Assembly (NCBI GenBank): GCA_914767715.1
Contig: OU612073.1
Span: 12,274,001 to 12,338,000, forward strand
Direction: 5' to 3'
Source of the DNA: Membranipora membranacea
Lineage: Eukaryota > Bryozoa > Gymnolaemata > Cheilostomatida > Membraniporidae
DNA length: 64,000 nucleotides
The notes beneath the pieces are model-generated. The model made no database searches. It worked only from the letters and a program-made list of their open reading frames with translations, and had not been told where the DNA came from. The first letter of the stretch is position 1. Each line of letters begins with the position of its first letter. Below are positions 25,467 through 37,700 of the stretch, piece by piece. Made by a program: the position numbers and the translations under genes.

Positions 25467-25484
25467 AGGTCAAGGTCAAGGTCA
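25467..25484 (+). promoter_or_regulatory. Three contiguous AGGTCA half-sites
   Basis: AGGTCA occurs three times head to tail without spacing, giving two TCAAGGTCA extended half-sites of the kind bound by monomeric nuclear receptors. It is conserved at 39497-39514 in unit 2. It lies about 1.2 kb upstream of the collagen start; function is unknown. Confidence 0.35.
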
Positions 25485-27773
25485 TGTCTCGCCTAGGATA
25501 TTAACTTAAGAACTACTGGTCCAGATTCCTGGATTTTTATTATTATGAACTTTATTAACCTCCGATCAATGCATGAAGCAAGTAAGACCATGCGAAAACA
25601 ATCCAAAAAAAACAATATTCATTCTAATTGTAGCTGTTCCTAGTTTAGCAATTTTCAAATCCTCGATTTTCTTTATTTTAATTTCATATAATTGTGATTG
25701 CAATTTAAAAATTTAAACCACAGGTGCCCATGCAAATGAATAGGAGCTGTCAATAATTTGGAGCACCTGGTTCAGACGCCTCCCAACCATTTATTCATAT
25801 CAAACCAGGATTGACAGCATAAAGAGGTTCCGAAAAAATTAATTTGTGATAATAAATCATAGAAGCAATCCTTGACATGCATTTTAAGTACTAAAGAAGG
25901 AAAGTTCAATAACAACAGACAGGAATTAATATTCCAGCTTGTGAACTGTTGCATAATACATTAAACATGACTTGATTTCAGAGATTTATGTTACTACACT
26001 AAATCTAGTACAGAAACATTGTAGGCAAAAATTCATGAATGGTTAAGTTTTCCACTGAATATATGAGGTATTTATTTCAATTCAACAAGAAGACCTGCTG
26101 ATTCAAAACTTGGGAATACATAAAGGATATGTTGGTAGATAATTCCCATGCCATTGATCACTCAACATGTATCTTATTTGAAGTTGGCTGGGCAAAATGA
26201 ATATTGGGTTATCAGCCTGCCTCGTGAAGACTGTGTGAAGACATTTTTATTATACCCCTTCTCCAACACAAAAGTTTTATTTGGTGCACAACCAATGCTT
26301 ATTGTCCTCACCAAGACCTTGGAGGATGCCCCTAGCAGAAAACATTTCAGTCTAGAAACAGTTTTCAGATCATTTTACTTCTCGTTTTTTCAAGACCAAG
26401 TATACATTTTTGTCAGAATTTTGACCAGTTCAGGAGTAAGATAATTCAAAATTGCCAGCTGGCGCATCATTTACTTTTAATCAATACTGGTCAGCACTGA
26501 GTGAGTGAGGGCAATAAGGTTATCAAATTTGTCCACCTTAGCCAACAGTTGACACAGTTCACTTTTTTATGGCACTGTCAACACAAATGGTTTAGCTGTC
26601 AGTATGTGAATTTGAATGACATCTTTTTCAAGGCAAATAATACATTGAACTATAAATATTGTTGTTATGGCTGCATGATATATAGGGGTAGTTTTATGTA
26701 CTTAATGCATTTATTGCTCCACGAATTAGTAATAGTCAACAGTAACTATCTATAGGTTTTGATATGTTGCTGAAATTCAGTGTCGCGCAATGACGTTACG
26801 TCATGGCGTAACATTGTCAAATTTTGGGTGTAAACTTCTTTGATCATGTAGATTGAGAAACCCCGAAAAAATTTCTGGTGAGGCATGACCTAACCCCTTC
26901 TGAAGCGTCTGCTTTCATGAAGTTATAAGGGCCATTAGCATATAAGTTAAATGAACGAGTATGGTCAGGTATAAGAGGGTATAGAAAGCTATGAGTATAT
27001 CATATAAAAAGCTTTTTGTGGAGTTGAAAGTTTAATTAAACTCTAAAATAAAAAAGGTATGTATAAAGTAGCAATTTTTCATGATGAAATCATCTTTTTT
27101 GCAGTGCTCTGTTAAAATAATAAAAATAAGTAAAGGCTCGCTCAATGTAATGTTTTCAGGGTTAAATCAAACTTATGTGACTTATGAACTGATAGGTACA
27201 CATCATCAGGAAGTCTGCAAGGACAACTGAGGCCAAAAATAACCCAAGTTGAAGGACAAAACACAAAACACGATGAACAAAAGATTTGATCGGCAAAGTA
27301 ACCTTCATAAATTATTATTGTGCCCGTCAGTGGAGGAAGTGCTTTCTTTTGTTTTGGCTTGACAACATTTTCAAGGATCTCTCTGATGTCCTTTACTTGA
27401 CGCCTATCAGATATTCGACAACAGACAAATTCAATAATAACTTTAATACTTACATCGCTTCCTGTCTTTTTACTTATGGTTTGAAACTGGTAGGTTAATG
27501 TTATTGGCCTTGAATTTTCAGATTTCTTCACCCGATGTTCCAATCCGATCATACAACAGAGTGTTCAATGTGAAACTTATACCACAACCTGACTTACATT
27601 TACCGAATAGTTTTAAAGTGAAAGGGATGCACACAGCTAAAATTTTGATGTCAGTAACCTTTTAACATTCCAGTTCTATGATCATTTTAAAATTTGAATC
27701 AAAGAACTGCTGTTATTGGATTTAAGCAAGACGCATTGTAAATTCAACATGCTCTGCTGAAGTTTTCTGTCAA

Positions 27774-28113
27774 CCATGGGCGTCAGAAGGGGTGCTCAGG
27801 GTGCTCAAGTGAGCACCCCTTGGGAGGTTTAAAAATTTTTTTTTTAATAATTGGAACTCAATGTTTTCTTTTATCGCTAGAACTTTCAATCGGGGCCCGG
27901 GCAAGAGGCTGTTGCTGTTAAATATTTTTGGTATCATGCTTGGTGTTGCTCATCCATAAAAACATTCTGGTATGTACCAGAATGTCTCTTTTTGGGTCTC
28001 GAATTTCAAAAAATTTCCGTCAGCAGGAGGGCGCTTGGGCGCCCCTCCCCGCTTACACATGCCACTAACTACTCCACAGCTAAAAGGAGTACCCCTTGGT
28101 CTGACGCCCATGG
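27774..28113. mobile_element. TIR element (MITE-like), full copy
   Basis: It begins CCATGGGCGTCAG and ends CTGACGCCCATGG, an inverted pair, with subterminal gagcaccccttgg-type repeats and no coding capacity. The insertion is absent from unit 2, where the flanks join near ctgtcgacaatcttcc. Confidence 0.75.
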
Positions 28114-28446
28114 TTCAAGTGAGCATGGACATTTAATACCAGTGTTATTACTGAGCATCCAAGTACACTATAACATCCTAGGTTTGTTTCAGGAGCAAAT
28201 GGCATGCCAGGCAGAGATGGACGTCCCGGATTTCAGGGGTTACCCGGTATCGCTGGTCCACCAGGTATGAAATTTTCCCTACCAGTTTGACCTACATTGA
28301 TTTATATGACTTGCGCTAATTAATCTGACATTGTGGTTTTAGAGCTTAAATACTTGACAGATCAGACACCCTCCCCGCTTACACATGCCACTAACTACTC
28401 CACAGCTAAAAGGAGCACCCCTTGGTAAATCCTTCTGACGCCCATG
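28114..28446 (+). mobile_element. Segment with a captured collagen exon, closed by a second TIR-element right end
   Basis: Between the full TIR element and a partial second copy of its right end (about 28368-28446, ending CCTTCTGACGCCCATG) lies about 250 bp that is not part of the element. This segment contains a collagen exon with splice sites on both sides. The whole 27774-28446 block is bounded by the inverted pair CATGGGCGTCAGAAGG and CCTTCTGACGCCCATG, so it could have moved as one unit. Confidence 0.65.
28193..28264 (+). pseudogene. Isolated collagen Gly-X-Y exon carried in the TIR insertion
   Basis: A 72-nt exon with acceptor gtttcag and donor gtatga and the same G|GN split-glycine phase as the local collagen genes. 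It encodes GMPGRDGRPGFQGLPGIAGP plus flanks, similar to but clearly different from exon 5 of the resident genes (GRDGRPGSNGIAGSP), and it points the opposite way. It has no partner exons nearby, so it is most likely a passenger fragment from another short-chain collagen gene. Confidence 0.75.
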
Positions 28447-30227
28447 CAGTGTCGAAAATCTTCCAGCTCTGATCATTGCTTTGGGGAGTGAAATATAACT
28501 AGAGCTAAATTAATCTAGTCTGACAGTGACTTTTGATATTTTAAGCAATGGCGAAATTGAAAAACTTTCCCCCCTGTAAATACTTCACGTCCCTAGGTTA
28601 TGATAATAAATATGAAAGAGAATTTGTGAGGCTTTGATATGACTGATATGATTGTAATATGAAGACGGCAGATGGGCGGAAATCATTGACCATTTTGATT
28701 TTGAAATCAGCCTATTTAATAACATCATATTATTAATTTGATGTGTTATCTATTAGTTTTGAAATAACTCGAAATACAATGATTAAGAAATATATTTAAA
28801 AAGATTGTAACCACAGTAAGAGAAGAGACACCTACCAATCAAGACAACCGCTACATAGTCTAATTAATGTTCTGATGTCTTGAAAATGGATTGATTGATT
28901 TTTTTATTTTGCTGCTAAAATTTGTGACAGGTGATACGGATCATTATGAAGCATGCATTACAAGTTGACTAAAAAGATACCTTCATAAAAGAGATTGGCA
29001 ACAGCAAATTGCGACAGAAATGAATCACATAAGATTTTTCGAGACCAGATATTTACTGAACAGGCTGTTTTCTGTTACATTTGGAGTGATCTGTTCAACT
29101 AGGTGGCAAATGAAATGGGAAGGTTCTTTAGACTGGGATAATCTGAACTTGTATGAGCTAACTGTTATTTTCATTTCTGTATGCTGAGTGTCTAGGAGGA
29201 TTACATTAGTACTATTGTCCTTCATGAAGATGCTCACAGAGCACATGGACACAAGGACATAAAGAATAACAGGCCTTGAACTAAAAGTGAACAAATATAA
29301 TTCAATGAATGCATAACCTTGATTGCTTTAGAAAAAAATGAGCAGTGTAAGAAAAGCAAGGTCTAGTTCTATTGCATTGTCCGCAGGTTTTCACATAAAC
29401 ATCTTGCAGCTTAAAAGTATATTATCTTAGATAATTTGCTATGCATTGCTAGATTATGATGTTTTGTATACGTTGATGATGCATAAATCAGAGTACCACA
29501 AATTCGAATCCTATAAAAATGTGTTGGGTCAAATAAATGCCTACCAATAGTTCGACTGGCAATTCTTTGCCCTTTGGGAGTTCTCATTACCTAAAACATT
29601 CTCATTTCAATAACTGGTTTTGAGCATCGATTGATGTCTATCAACCCATTTTGTACAGGTATCACTACCAGGTACAATGAAGCTGAAACAGTAATTCTGA
29701 ATATAGAATTGAAACTGGGAACGACACTATCAAAGGTGTAATATGCATAGTGAGCAGGGAGTTGAATTGTTTTGACTAAAATAATTGGATTCAAATATTT
29801 AACATTAAGACTGAGTATACCCAATCCATACTGCCCCTCTCTGAGTTATCAAACACTTTTTTCTTATGTCGTACTTCAAAAATATTGCCACTTCCTTGTC
29901 TCCTTATATATTTTAGTTTTCTCTATGCCTATAGAAAATTGTATAACATCACACCTAGCTATATAAACCATTTGCTTTACAAAAGTGACAATTCCCTAAC
30001 ATTTCTTAACAACTAAGGTTGTCCCCTCTTTATCGCTTTATGACACATAATTATGTATGAAATGGTCAAACTTCAGATCATGGTGCCTTGAAGTGGGGGA
30101 AATCTTTGAAGATATGATAATTGGGATTTTTTTCCCAGTAAGTATCACGATCCCAAAAGTGCTACTGTAGCTTCAATAGACGTGTGTTATGACACTTGTA
30201 CAGATGTATGATAGCGAGAACAGGAGT

Positions 30228-30532
30228 CATAAGTGGTCTGATGGTTAAGGGTACGGGCTTGTGATCTTTGAGGTCCAGGTTCAATTCCCGGCGCCGGCTG
30301 TCATTTCTGATTTGGTACTGGCACACTATTCATCCTAGCCATTTCCTTGATGAACGGGACTAAAAATACCGGAGGTCCACTGTGTGTTTGGACACCCCAC
30401 TCAGAGTAAAAGGAACCCCCTCTGCCTCTTCGATATAAGGAGTAGGCAGGTTTCCAAGACCCGGTGGGCATGGGTATAGGGTGCGGCATGTGTACTATGG
30501 GTCCCAGTTCCTGTACTCAAGAGAGGATAACA
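30228..30532 (+). mobile_element. tRNA-derived SINE-like element at the end of unit 1
   Basis: The head resembles a tRNA, with A box TGGTCTGATGG (30234-30244) and B box GGTTCAATTCC (30278-30288), but the acceptor stem does not pair, so it is not a working tRNA. A body of about 230 bp follows, ending ctcaagagaggataaca exactly where the duplication junction lies. A second copy ends unit 2. Confidence 0.6.
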
Positions 30533-30533
30533 G

Positions 30534-30900
30534 GTTTCAGGACTTTAGGTATGACTCCGTCCAGGCCTGGCCCTTTGCGAGGATTTAGAGATTTCAGTTG
30601 CTTTAAGACTGTGTCGTCGTTTATTTCAAAAACAGGTGCTGTCACTTTTGTTGAATCTACAATTGGTTGGCTAATGTCTGGGTTTTCAAAACGGCAGAAG
30701 GAGTTGTTGAGCTCAATTGGTTTGAAGTCTGTGAAGAAGGGGTAGTGTAGGTAATCCGCTGAGTTTTTTAATATTGTTCCACGCTCTGGCAGGTTCGTTT
30801 ACTAGGTGCTGCTGTATTTTGGCAGAATATTCTTGTTTGGATTTTTTGATTGCTGTGCTAACATTTCCTTTCAGTTTATTTCCAATTTGAAAGTTAAAAA
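30534..30900 (-). mobile_element. LINE fragment at the start of unit 2
   Basis: It corresponds to the 5' portion of the LINE in PRIM1 intron 5, from the PGPDGVIPK motif upstream to the linker. The rest of the RT lies across the duplication breakpoint and is missing. It carries more indels than the other two copies. Confidence 0.7.
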
Positions 30901-31300
30901 ACTATATCTGAGATAAGATGAGCCTACTGTTGTCGTTGTGGGCAGACCGACGGTGTTTGAAAATGTTTGATTTATTTAAAGTGACACCAAGTAGTCAGAT
31001 ATCTTATAGCAAATATCTGACTGTTTTATTGATACCCCAAGGTATTTCATCAGTTAAATGCAAATAAAACTGTAATCTGTAATCAACCTCCTTGGGCAAA
31101 TCTCATTTTCAAAGCAAGAACCAATCAGTGAACAATGGAAAGACCCCACCCTTATATCTAGGAATGCAATACTTCATCAATATTGCAATATCTGATCATG
31201 TTTTAGATGAAGGAATGATCAGTGAACGATTGAGAGTCCCCACCCCCCTCCCCTCTTATAAAGGAATGCTATATTTCATCAACATTCGATTCTGTTTTAG

Positions 31301-32138
31301 ATGAAGGAGATAATGTTACAGTATATGTATCCTCGTCTAGATGTGAACGTCAGTAAAGGTGTCAACCATCTGCTTAAATCTCCCCTGTGTGTACATCCTA
31401 AGACTGGCAGGGTGTGTGTACCTATAGATGTCTCACAAGTCGACACATTCAATCCATTCAAGGTACGTTGATGAAGTATATAAATCAAATTCTAATACCA
31501 CTAACTGATCATAAGCAATGAAAAATAAAGTGAATCAACTAAGGAAACCATCGAGAGTTGTAAAAATGTGACGTGAAAGCTTGTCGATATTGTTGTTGGC
31601 ATAAACATAAAAATACTAAGTATTCATATTAGCATTTGTCTATTAGATTGTAAATATGTTTTTGTATAACATACTATATATAGGCTTGCAATGTGGACTC
31701 AGATGGAGCGTGGTTCTTACAATGTTTAAAGTTCATAGGTTTTTTATGGTGTATCTCCATATCCATGTGTATTACGAATCTCAGTTATAGAAGTGTTGTA
31801 GAATTGTCTTCTCTTTCAGAATGGGAAGACAAATCAAATATGTATATTAAATTCAGATTCAAGCAGTTTCACCAATGAGAAGTTAATGGTGTTTATTGTT
31901 TTTTGTAATTCAGGTGCCCACATTACATGACCTAACCGAGGAATTAGCTGCGTGGAAGGGTGAAGGTCACCTGCACAACTACAAGAAGACTAGTCTGAAA
32001 CCTCATATAGAGACATTCGAGAAGTCTCTTGAAAATCTCAATCAAGGAAGCACTACTCTCGTTTCAAAGGAGGCAAAAACTGATACAGCTTCAACACATC
32101 ACAGTGATCAACTCAAGATGGCAGTTGAAGCGATTTGA
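31301..32138 (+). pseudogene. PRIM1 fragment, exons 6 and 7 (unit 2)
   Basis: Exons 31301-31462 and 31914-32138 match PRIM1 exons 6 and 7, with intact splice sites and an open frame to the stop. Exons 1-5, including the catalytic DIDMTDYDD and the zinc motif, are absent because the duplication starts in intron 5. It cannot encode a primase; any transcript would have to start elsewhere. Confidence 0.85.
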
Positions 32139-34764
32139 TGTGTCATTTTGGACAAATAATAGCGGCATGTGGATATTAGTTTTTGATGATTCGATTCTCT
32201 TCAAAGTACAATAGCTGGTTTTAGCGTTGCTTTATCACCAACTTCCCTCACCCAAAGTATTTGACGCTTCTCCTAGCTATCCCGGCAGAGTTTGAGAGCT
32301 TAAAATATACTTTTATTTGAAATATTACTTGTACTGTTTGCTATTTTTTTTATTTTATCATCTCATCACAATTCCTGAAAAAATTAGACTATCCCTTTCA
32401 ATTTGCGGGAATTTCATCAATAACGTTTCAGCAGTTTTAGGTCAGGAGCAGGCTTAAAAATTATCATATTTCTGGCAATTTTTCATATTACCACAATAAC
32501 AGGTTTTTTTCTGTTGCCAAGCTGCATACTGATGTGAACAATGAACTTAAATTCAGTTCATCAATTTATTTCCATTAGCTCAATGATGTGAGTTCAAAAT
32601 ATACTTCAAAATGATGTTTTTTTATGCCTAGCTTTATTGTGTAAAGGAAAGCAAATATATGACTTAAAACTTCAAATCATTCTGAGGATGTTAGTTACTG
32701 TGATAAAATAAGTGAGTGGAATCTGAAGTCATCAGAGATTGAGACATTTCATTGATATTGCGATGGTAAGTCATGACTAGATTGACTCGAATTGAAATAA
32801 CTTATATGCCGAGCTTAAAAGGTGTTTCAAAGTCTTTGTAGATGAGGGACAGGGGTAGTTGAGAAAAGGTGTACATAAAAAATATCTATGATCACAGGGT
32901 GTTTATCAAGATGCGTAACAGTTTAAACTAGCTCTTAATATCAGAGATATGATGCGGAGAATTACAGCCCATCTTTGTATGTTTGTCCGTCAGAGATTTT
33001 CTTCTGCCTGCTCATCAATAAGACCAAGACCATCTTTCTAAATTTTTATCAGTCCAATCTGACAAAATAAACTGTTCTTTCGACCATGCTAATCAAGCAA
33101 AGACCGTCTGCCAATCAGTGTTCTGACTACTAATCAGTATTCCGAATGTCAAACTAAAAATCTAATTTCAATCTGGTAACACCATCTAGTACAGACTGTT
33201 TGTAAAAATATGCTGAATGCATTGACCATCAGATACGCACTGCGGAATAGATTCCTTCTGTGATGTTGTGATGAAATGTGGCTAAAATACTGAAGTAAAA
33301 AAAACACGGGGCTCTATTAATTCAACTAGTGAGAGGATATTTTTAATAGCAACACAATAAAAAAGTGCTCAAAATTCAATTTTCAGTTATGTGTTTTATC
33401 CTGTGAACTTGACTTGGCTGCTAAATTTAAATCAAAGAATACGATCATCTGGTAGGTTATTATGCCCTGTGGGTATGAGATGCTACATATGAAGGTATTG
33501 CTCACCGCACTTAAGTTTTTACGGATCTTGTGACCTCTGTTTTAATTTGGAACTAGCAGACAGAGGTAAAATGCTACCGAATTTAAGACCTTGAATGATT
33601 TAAATCAGAGGGAACCTACTCTTTCAAGCAACAGGTTGCAGACTTTAGTCCCTGACCAATTTTATAGATATTTGATACCGAGTATTAATGTCCTTTCTCA
33701 TCCTCAGTGTTGGAACCCAAAGCTCTAGAGAATATACCTTGTCATATTTAAAAAAGATCAAGGTCAGACAAATCAATTCAGTCGAGATAGTTCAATCTGT
33801 CTATTTATGTTACATGCAACAGGGTTGCCATCAAATCTTGCAAGGCTGATAGGATGCTGTAAAGTTTAATTGAAGTAATATTGTTTGTTTGAAAAACATA
33901 GAGGTAATTCTTTTAAATCAAAGAAGACAGTTCATAATAGTATAATTAAGAATAGATTGCAGATAATATATTTTGTCAGTTCAGTGGTCAGTGTCAATGT
34001 ACTTGTCCGGTGTGAAGGAGAATCATCATCATGTGACCTGAAAAATAATGATTGAAAATATCAACACAACATGGATTTAGTTTGTGCTACATGTGTGGTG
34101 CAGTGTGTTCCAAAATTATTATTTACGAGTTAAGTTTACCATTGAGCCAGTTCATAACAATTATAAGGACTAGGGGTGGAACGGGTAGGTCAAATTGGTA
34201 CATTAAAGGGCAACCAAGGTTTCGCAGCAATGAATTAATGGGTAGCAAATAATGTGCTGGGCAGCATCAGCTTTGTGCATTACGCGATGCAAAACTCAAA
34301 GTAGTTGCTGACTCTAAGCTGGGTAACGCTTCAGTTTAGGGGAGGTTCCAAGACTTTGCTGTAATAATCATAGAGCACATGCTAAATAATAACAGGAACA
34401 GGAAACTGCTATGTGGTATTCTATTTTAGCTGAGTTTGAGTACCTGATGGAAGAAATGTTTCACAAGAATTCTGGCTGAATATTCATCCGAATTATATTT
34501 TGTCTTTTTCCCCATGCAGAAGGTGCAATCTGCTATTAATCAATGGCCATCAATGAGAAGTTGTTTGAAACCTTGGTTGCCCTTTAAAGAAGAGATTGAG
34601 ACTATGGAGAGGTGATGGTATCAAGACTTAAACCATAAATTTCCTATTATTTCAGCTCAGCATTAACGAGTTTGGATTAAAAATACAGACTTTACTATTA
34701 CACCTCACATGAACTATTGAGTTTTGTAGAATACTGTTTATCTTGCGCTACATTACCTCTGTCA
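32139..34764. other. Intergenic stretch between the PRIM1 fragment and collagen gene 2
   Basis: It is equivalent to 18574-20826 in unit 1, with no gene. The notable difference is the TTAA-flanked element at 34207-34583. Confidence 0.6.
34207..34583. mobile_element. 377-bp piggyBac-type MITE with TTAA target duplication
   Basis: The ends AGGGCAACCAAGGTTTC and GAAACCTTGGTTGCCCT are perfect 17-bp inverted repeats. The element is bracketed by TTAA at 34203-34206 and 34584-34587. Units 1 and 3 have the empty site (acattaaagaag) with a single TTAA. It has no open frame, so it must have moved with a transposase supplied elsewhere. Confidence 0.88.
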
Positions 34765-37700
34765 CTACTTTGAGCAAACAACACATAACAGATGGTTGCT
34801 GCTTGAGTAAGGTCCACAAAGTCCGATCGTTCCTGTTGTGCTGCAGTCTGGTTTGATCATGTAAAAGTGTGCGCCATTGTAATTGGTACTTTGTCCGGAA
34901 ACATACTCGGGACTTTTATCCACACACTCATATGTAGTCGGGTGGGCGTTGCCATAATATCCAGACATCAGGTAACCTAAAAGTCAACATGTAGAGCAGA
35001 CGGTAACTCATTTCAATAAATGGACTTGATGAAATATGATGATATATGATATATGTATATAAATTGGATGGAGCAATGCTAGGCAAGGTGATTTGGCTGC
35101 TCTGAGATGACTTCTTTGATTGGTAAATTTGCTGAAACAACCGATTTGAGAAAATGAAACATTTAAAGTCTAACCTTCATATTCTTCATTCCAGCCAGTT
35201 GGACATGTTGTCTTTGCGGGGTACATCATAACTGCAGTTCTTTTAGTGAGGCAACGAGCGCAAGGTACATTCTGATGAAGAGCTCCACTGGTGAACGCCC
35301 CTCCATTGAGACTAGTTTCATATTCTACACCATGTATAATGCTGACTGAACCCGATGTTGCATAGGAGTCATGGTCAGGGCTCAGAGGAAGGCACTGATA
35401 GTTCACTCCCCCTCCAGTGTTGCTATAATATGTCCCGGCAGCAAAACCTGAATATAAAATTGCACAAAAGTTTTCTTAGTCCTTGTGATTAGGAATGTGC
35501 AAAAGCCGATTGACTCATCTACCTTGATGACAATATCCTGAGCAAGAATGCTGTGATATGATATAATATGGCCCGGTTGAGTATGGAGCATGTAGTATGA
35601 ACTATTTACTATTACAAAAGTGCCAATAACAGCCAACCCACCACCAGTTTACATATATGCTCAATTTACTGGAGCTTCCAGGATTGCTCATGTCCATAGC
35701 CTAACAGTAAGTGCTCTGAACTATATTGATAAAATCTGCTTGTTGCTTATTGTTTGATTTTCATAGGAGAGCGATAGATGTGAGTTCCTTGAAATAGATT
35801 TTTAATTCCAGTAAATTCACCCTAGCGGGACTACTTATTTTTACCCCTGTATTGATGGACAATTAAGTATGAATATCATTATGTTATGGTACAGGACTTG
35901 CTCACCTTCATAGATAAGAGCTGCTCCACCAGCGCATGTTTTCCTCCCCCACCTTGTGTACACTGTGCCAGATTCTGAAGAGTTTCCAGGTAACCCTGCA
36001 GGGCCTGGTGCTCCAGCAGCGCCTGGTGAACCGCGGTAGCCAGGGGAGCCTGCGGCACCTGTTCTTCCATCTGATCCATCACGACCATCTCTACCTACAT
36101 TAGAAATGAGTGAGGTATGAATCAGGATGTGATAAGCATGAGTAATGCTATAGATTTTATCTGGTCTTGAATCGAAATTGTCTACAGCAATTAATACATT
36201 GTAGAAAATGGCAATAAACAAGTCTTACCTGGGGATCCTGCAATTCCATTAGAACCAGGACGCCCATCTCTTCCTGGTGCACCAGGCGCACCTGAAAGTA
36301 GTAGAATATTCTATGACTGTCATGTATTAGGAGTTAGTATTAGGTTAACTACACCTGGCCACACTTAGTGGGATAAGTTCATAAAAATAATCGACAATCA
36401 ACAAAAAAGTAATCAACAAACAAGTGAAGAAAGAAGAACTAAGTTGTATATTTTCTCACTTTTATCTAGCGCAGCTGTACTCTCTGTACAATGTGCATTA
36501 TTAAATTTGCTGTCTGCTTGTTGTTATCCTGATTTGTTGAGTATTTTGTATTTATTATGCCTATGTTACTTAATGTCAATTTATCACGGGAGACGGCGAC
36601 GCCACAATAAGTCCCCATGCTGCCCTTGGACATGAATCTTGAATGTGAGCAAATATGTACAATTTAGCAATGAATCCATAGACAAGACTGGCTCTGATTG
36701 GTGGGTGAGTCTTATCCCCTGTCCCCACCCACCAATCAGAGCCAACACATTGGCTACATTACTATAGCAAAATGAAGAGAAATGAAAATTACCTTCTCTT
36801 CCTGTAAGCAGTGAACGGAGATCTACAAAAAAAGAAACAATTACATGAATTATATTCTATAGACATTCTAGGAATGTTAACTCTAGCTGAATTGGTAAAC
36901 AGGGTATATCGGTCAGCGTGTCCTGACTATACTTTGTTTTAAGGAAGGAAGGGGTGGAGAGCTTGCTTGAATTCAAGGGTTTAATTTTATTAATTGATTA
37001 GCTATTAATTTTAATTTAAGAATAAATAGGATGAAAACAAACCATCTAATGATAGAGCAGAAATAGCATCTCCCACAGACTTTCCTGTACTTTTGCTTGC
37101 TTTTTCTTCAGCAGTGTCATCAGGTTTGACCATAAGCTGTAAGAAACAGTTGGCAGTGATGCAACAGAGTTTCGGTTAAACTCAAAAACTAACATCACAT
37201 CATCAAAAAAAGAAATGGCATCTGGCAGATACTGTTAATTGCCTCGTGCCTATTCTTGTTAAAATAATAATAGTTTGTTAAGAACAAATATCATGTTGCT
37301 CAAAAGAAGAAGCCTGCTCCAAATACATTTTGTTCTAAATAACTTAGCCAATTTTTAGTGAGCTAACAGGAATATCGATTATCTGTTAATTCACAAATGA
37401 CAACCAAATTAAGCTTTTCTGTTGAAGAAGCAAATAATTAACAGAAGGTAGTGGAGGAGGCGGGAGGAGGGCTAATAACAGACATCTATAATTCTAACCT
37501 CCTCAACTTTATTACAATGATCTATCAACCAAACAAAGAATTCAAAATTGTCAGTTTGATGTGTTCCATCTTGTGTCATGAGTTAAGCTAGTCTTTTTAA
37601 CTCTCGTATCTAGCTCAGGGTTTCTGGCTGATTCGCAGACCGCTTTACATAGTACATAATGGCCAGTAATTCGAATAGAAATGAGGTCACCACTAATTAT

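Larger units (their letters stand above)
24244..30227. other. Non-coding flank of unit 1 upstream of collagen gene 1
   Basis: No gene is supported. It holds the 88-nt hairpin, a palindromic 188-bp element at 25206-25393, triple AGGTCA half-sites at 25467-25484, and the composite TIR insertion with a collagen exon at 27774-28446. A block near 28640-28920 is absent from unit 2. Open frames near 27.1-27.6 kb and 29.0-29.3 kb show no convincing coding constraint when compared with unit 2. Confidence 0.6.
16911..30533. repeat. Tandem segmental duplication, unit 1
   Basis: First of three direct copies. It runs from inside the LINE of PRIM1 intron 5 through PRIM1 exons 6-7, the collagen gene and about 6 kb of flank, ending after the tRNA-like SINE at ctcaagagaggataaca. 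Homology with unit 3 starts further upstream, at about 14.44 kb. Substitutions are scattered and indels are frequent, so the copies are not recent identical duplicates. Confidence 0.85.

Noticed and set aside
27142-27552. Open frame of 136 codons (minus) with a counterpart at 41177-41593 in unit 2
   Set aside because: Differences between the two copies are mostly amino-acid changing, the frame ends diverge, and no family is recognisable. The IIIYEG end resembling collagen exon 6 is too short to rely on.
29025-29294. Open frame on the minus strand with a longer counterpart at 42077-42445
   Set aside because: The few differences between copies show no excess of silent changes, there are no splice partners and no known domain. 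Preservation is explained by overall unit similarity.
30228-30300. Functional tRNA gene (His-like anticodon GTG)
   Set aside because: The A and B boxes are present, but the acceptor and anticodon stems do not pair, and it is followed by a repeat body, so a SINE is the better reading.
30301-30489. Open frame on the minus strand inside the SINE-like body (also 43307-43495)
   Set aside because: It is part of a non-coding tRNA-headed repeat; similarity between copies follows from the duplication.
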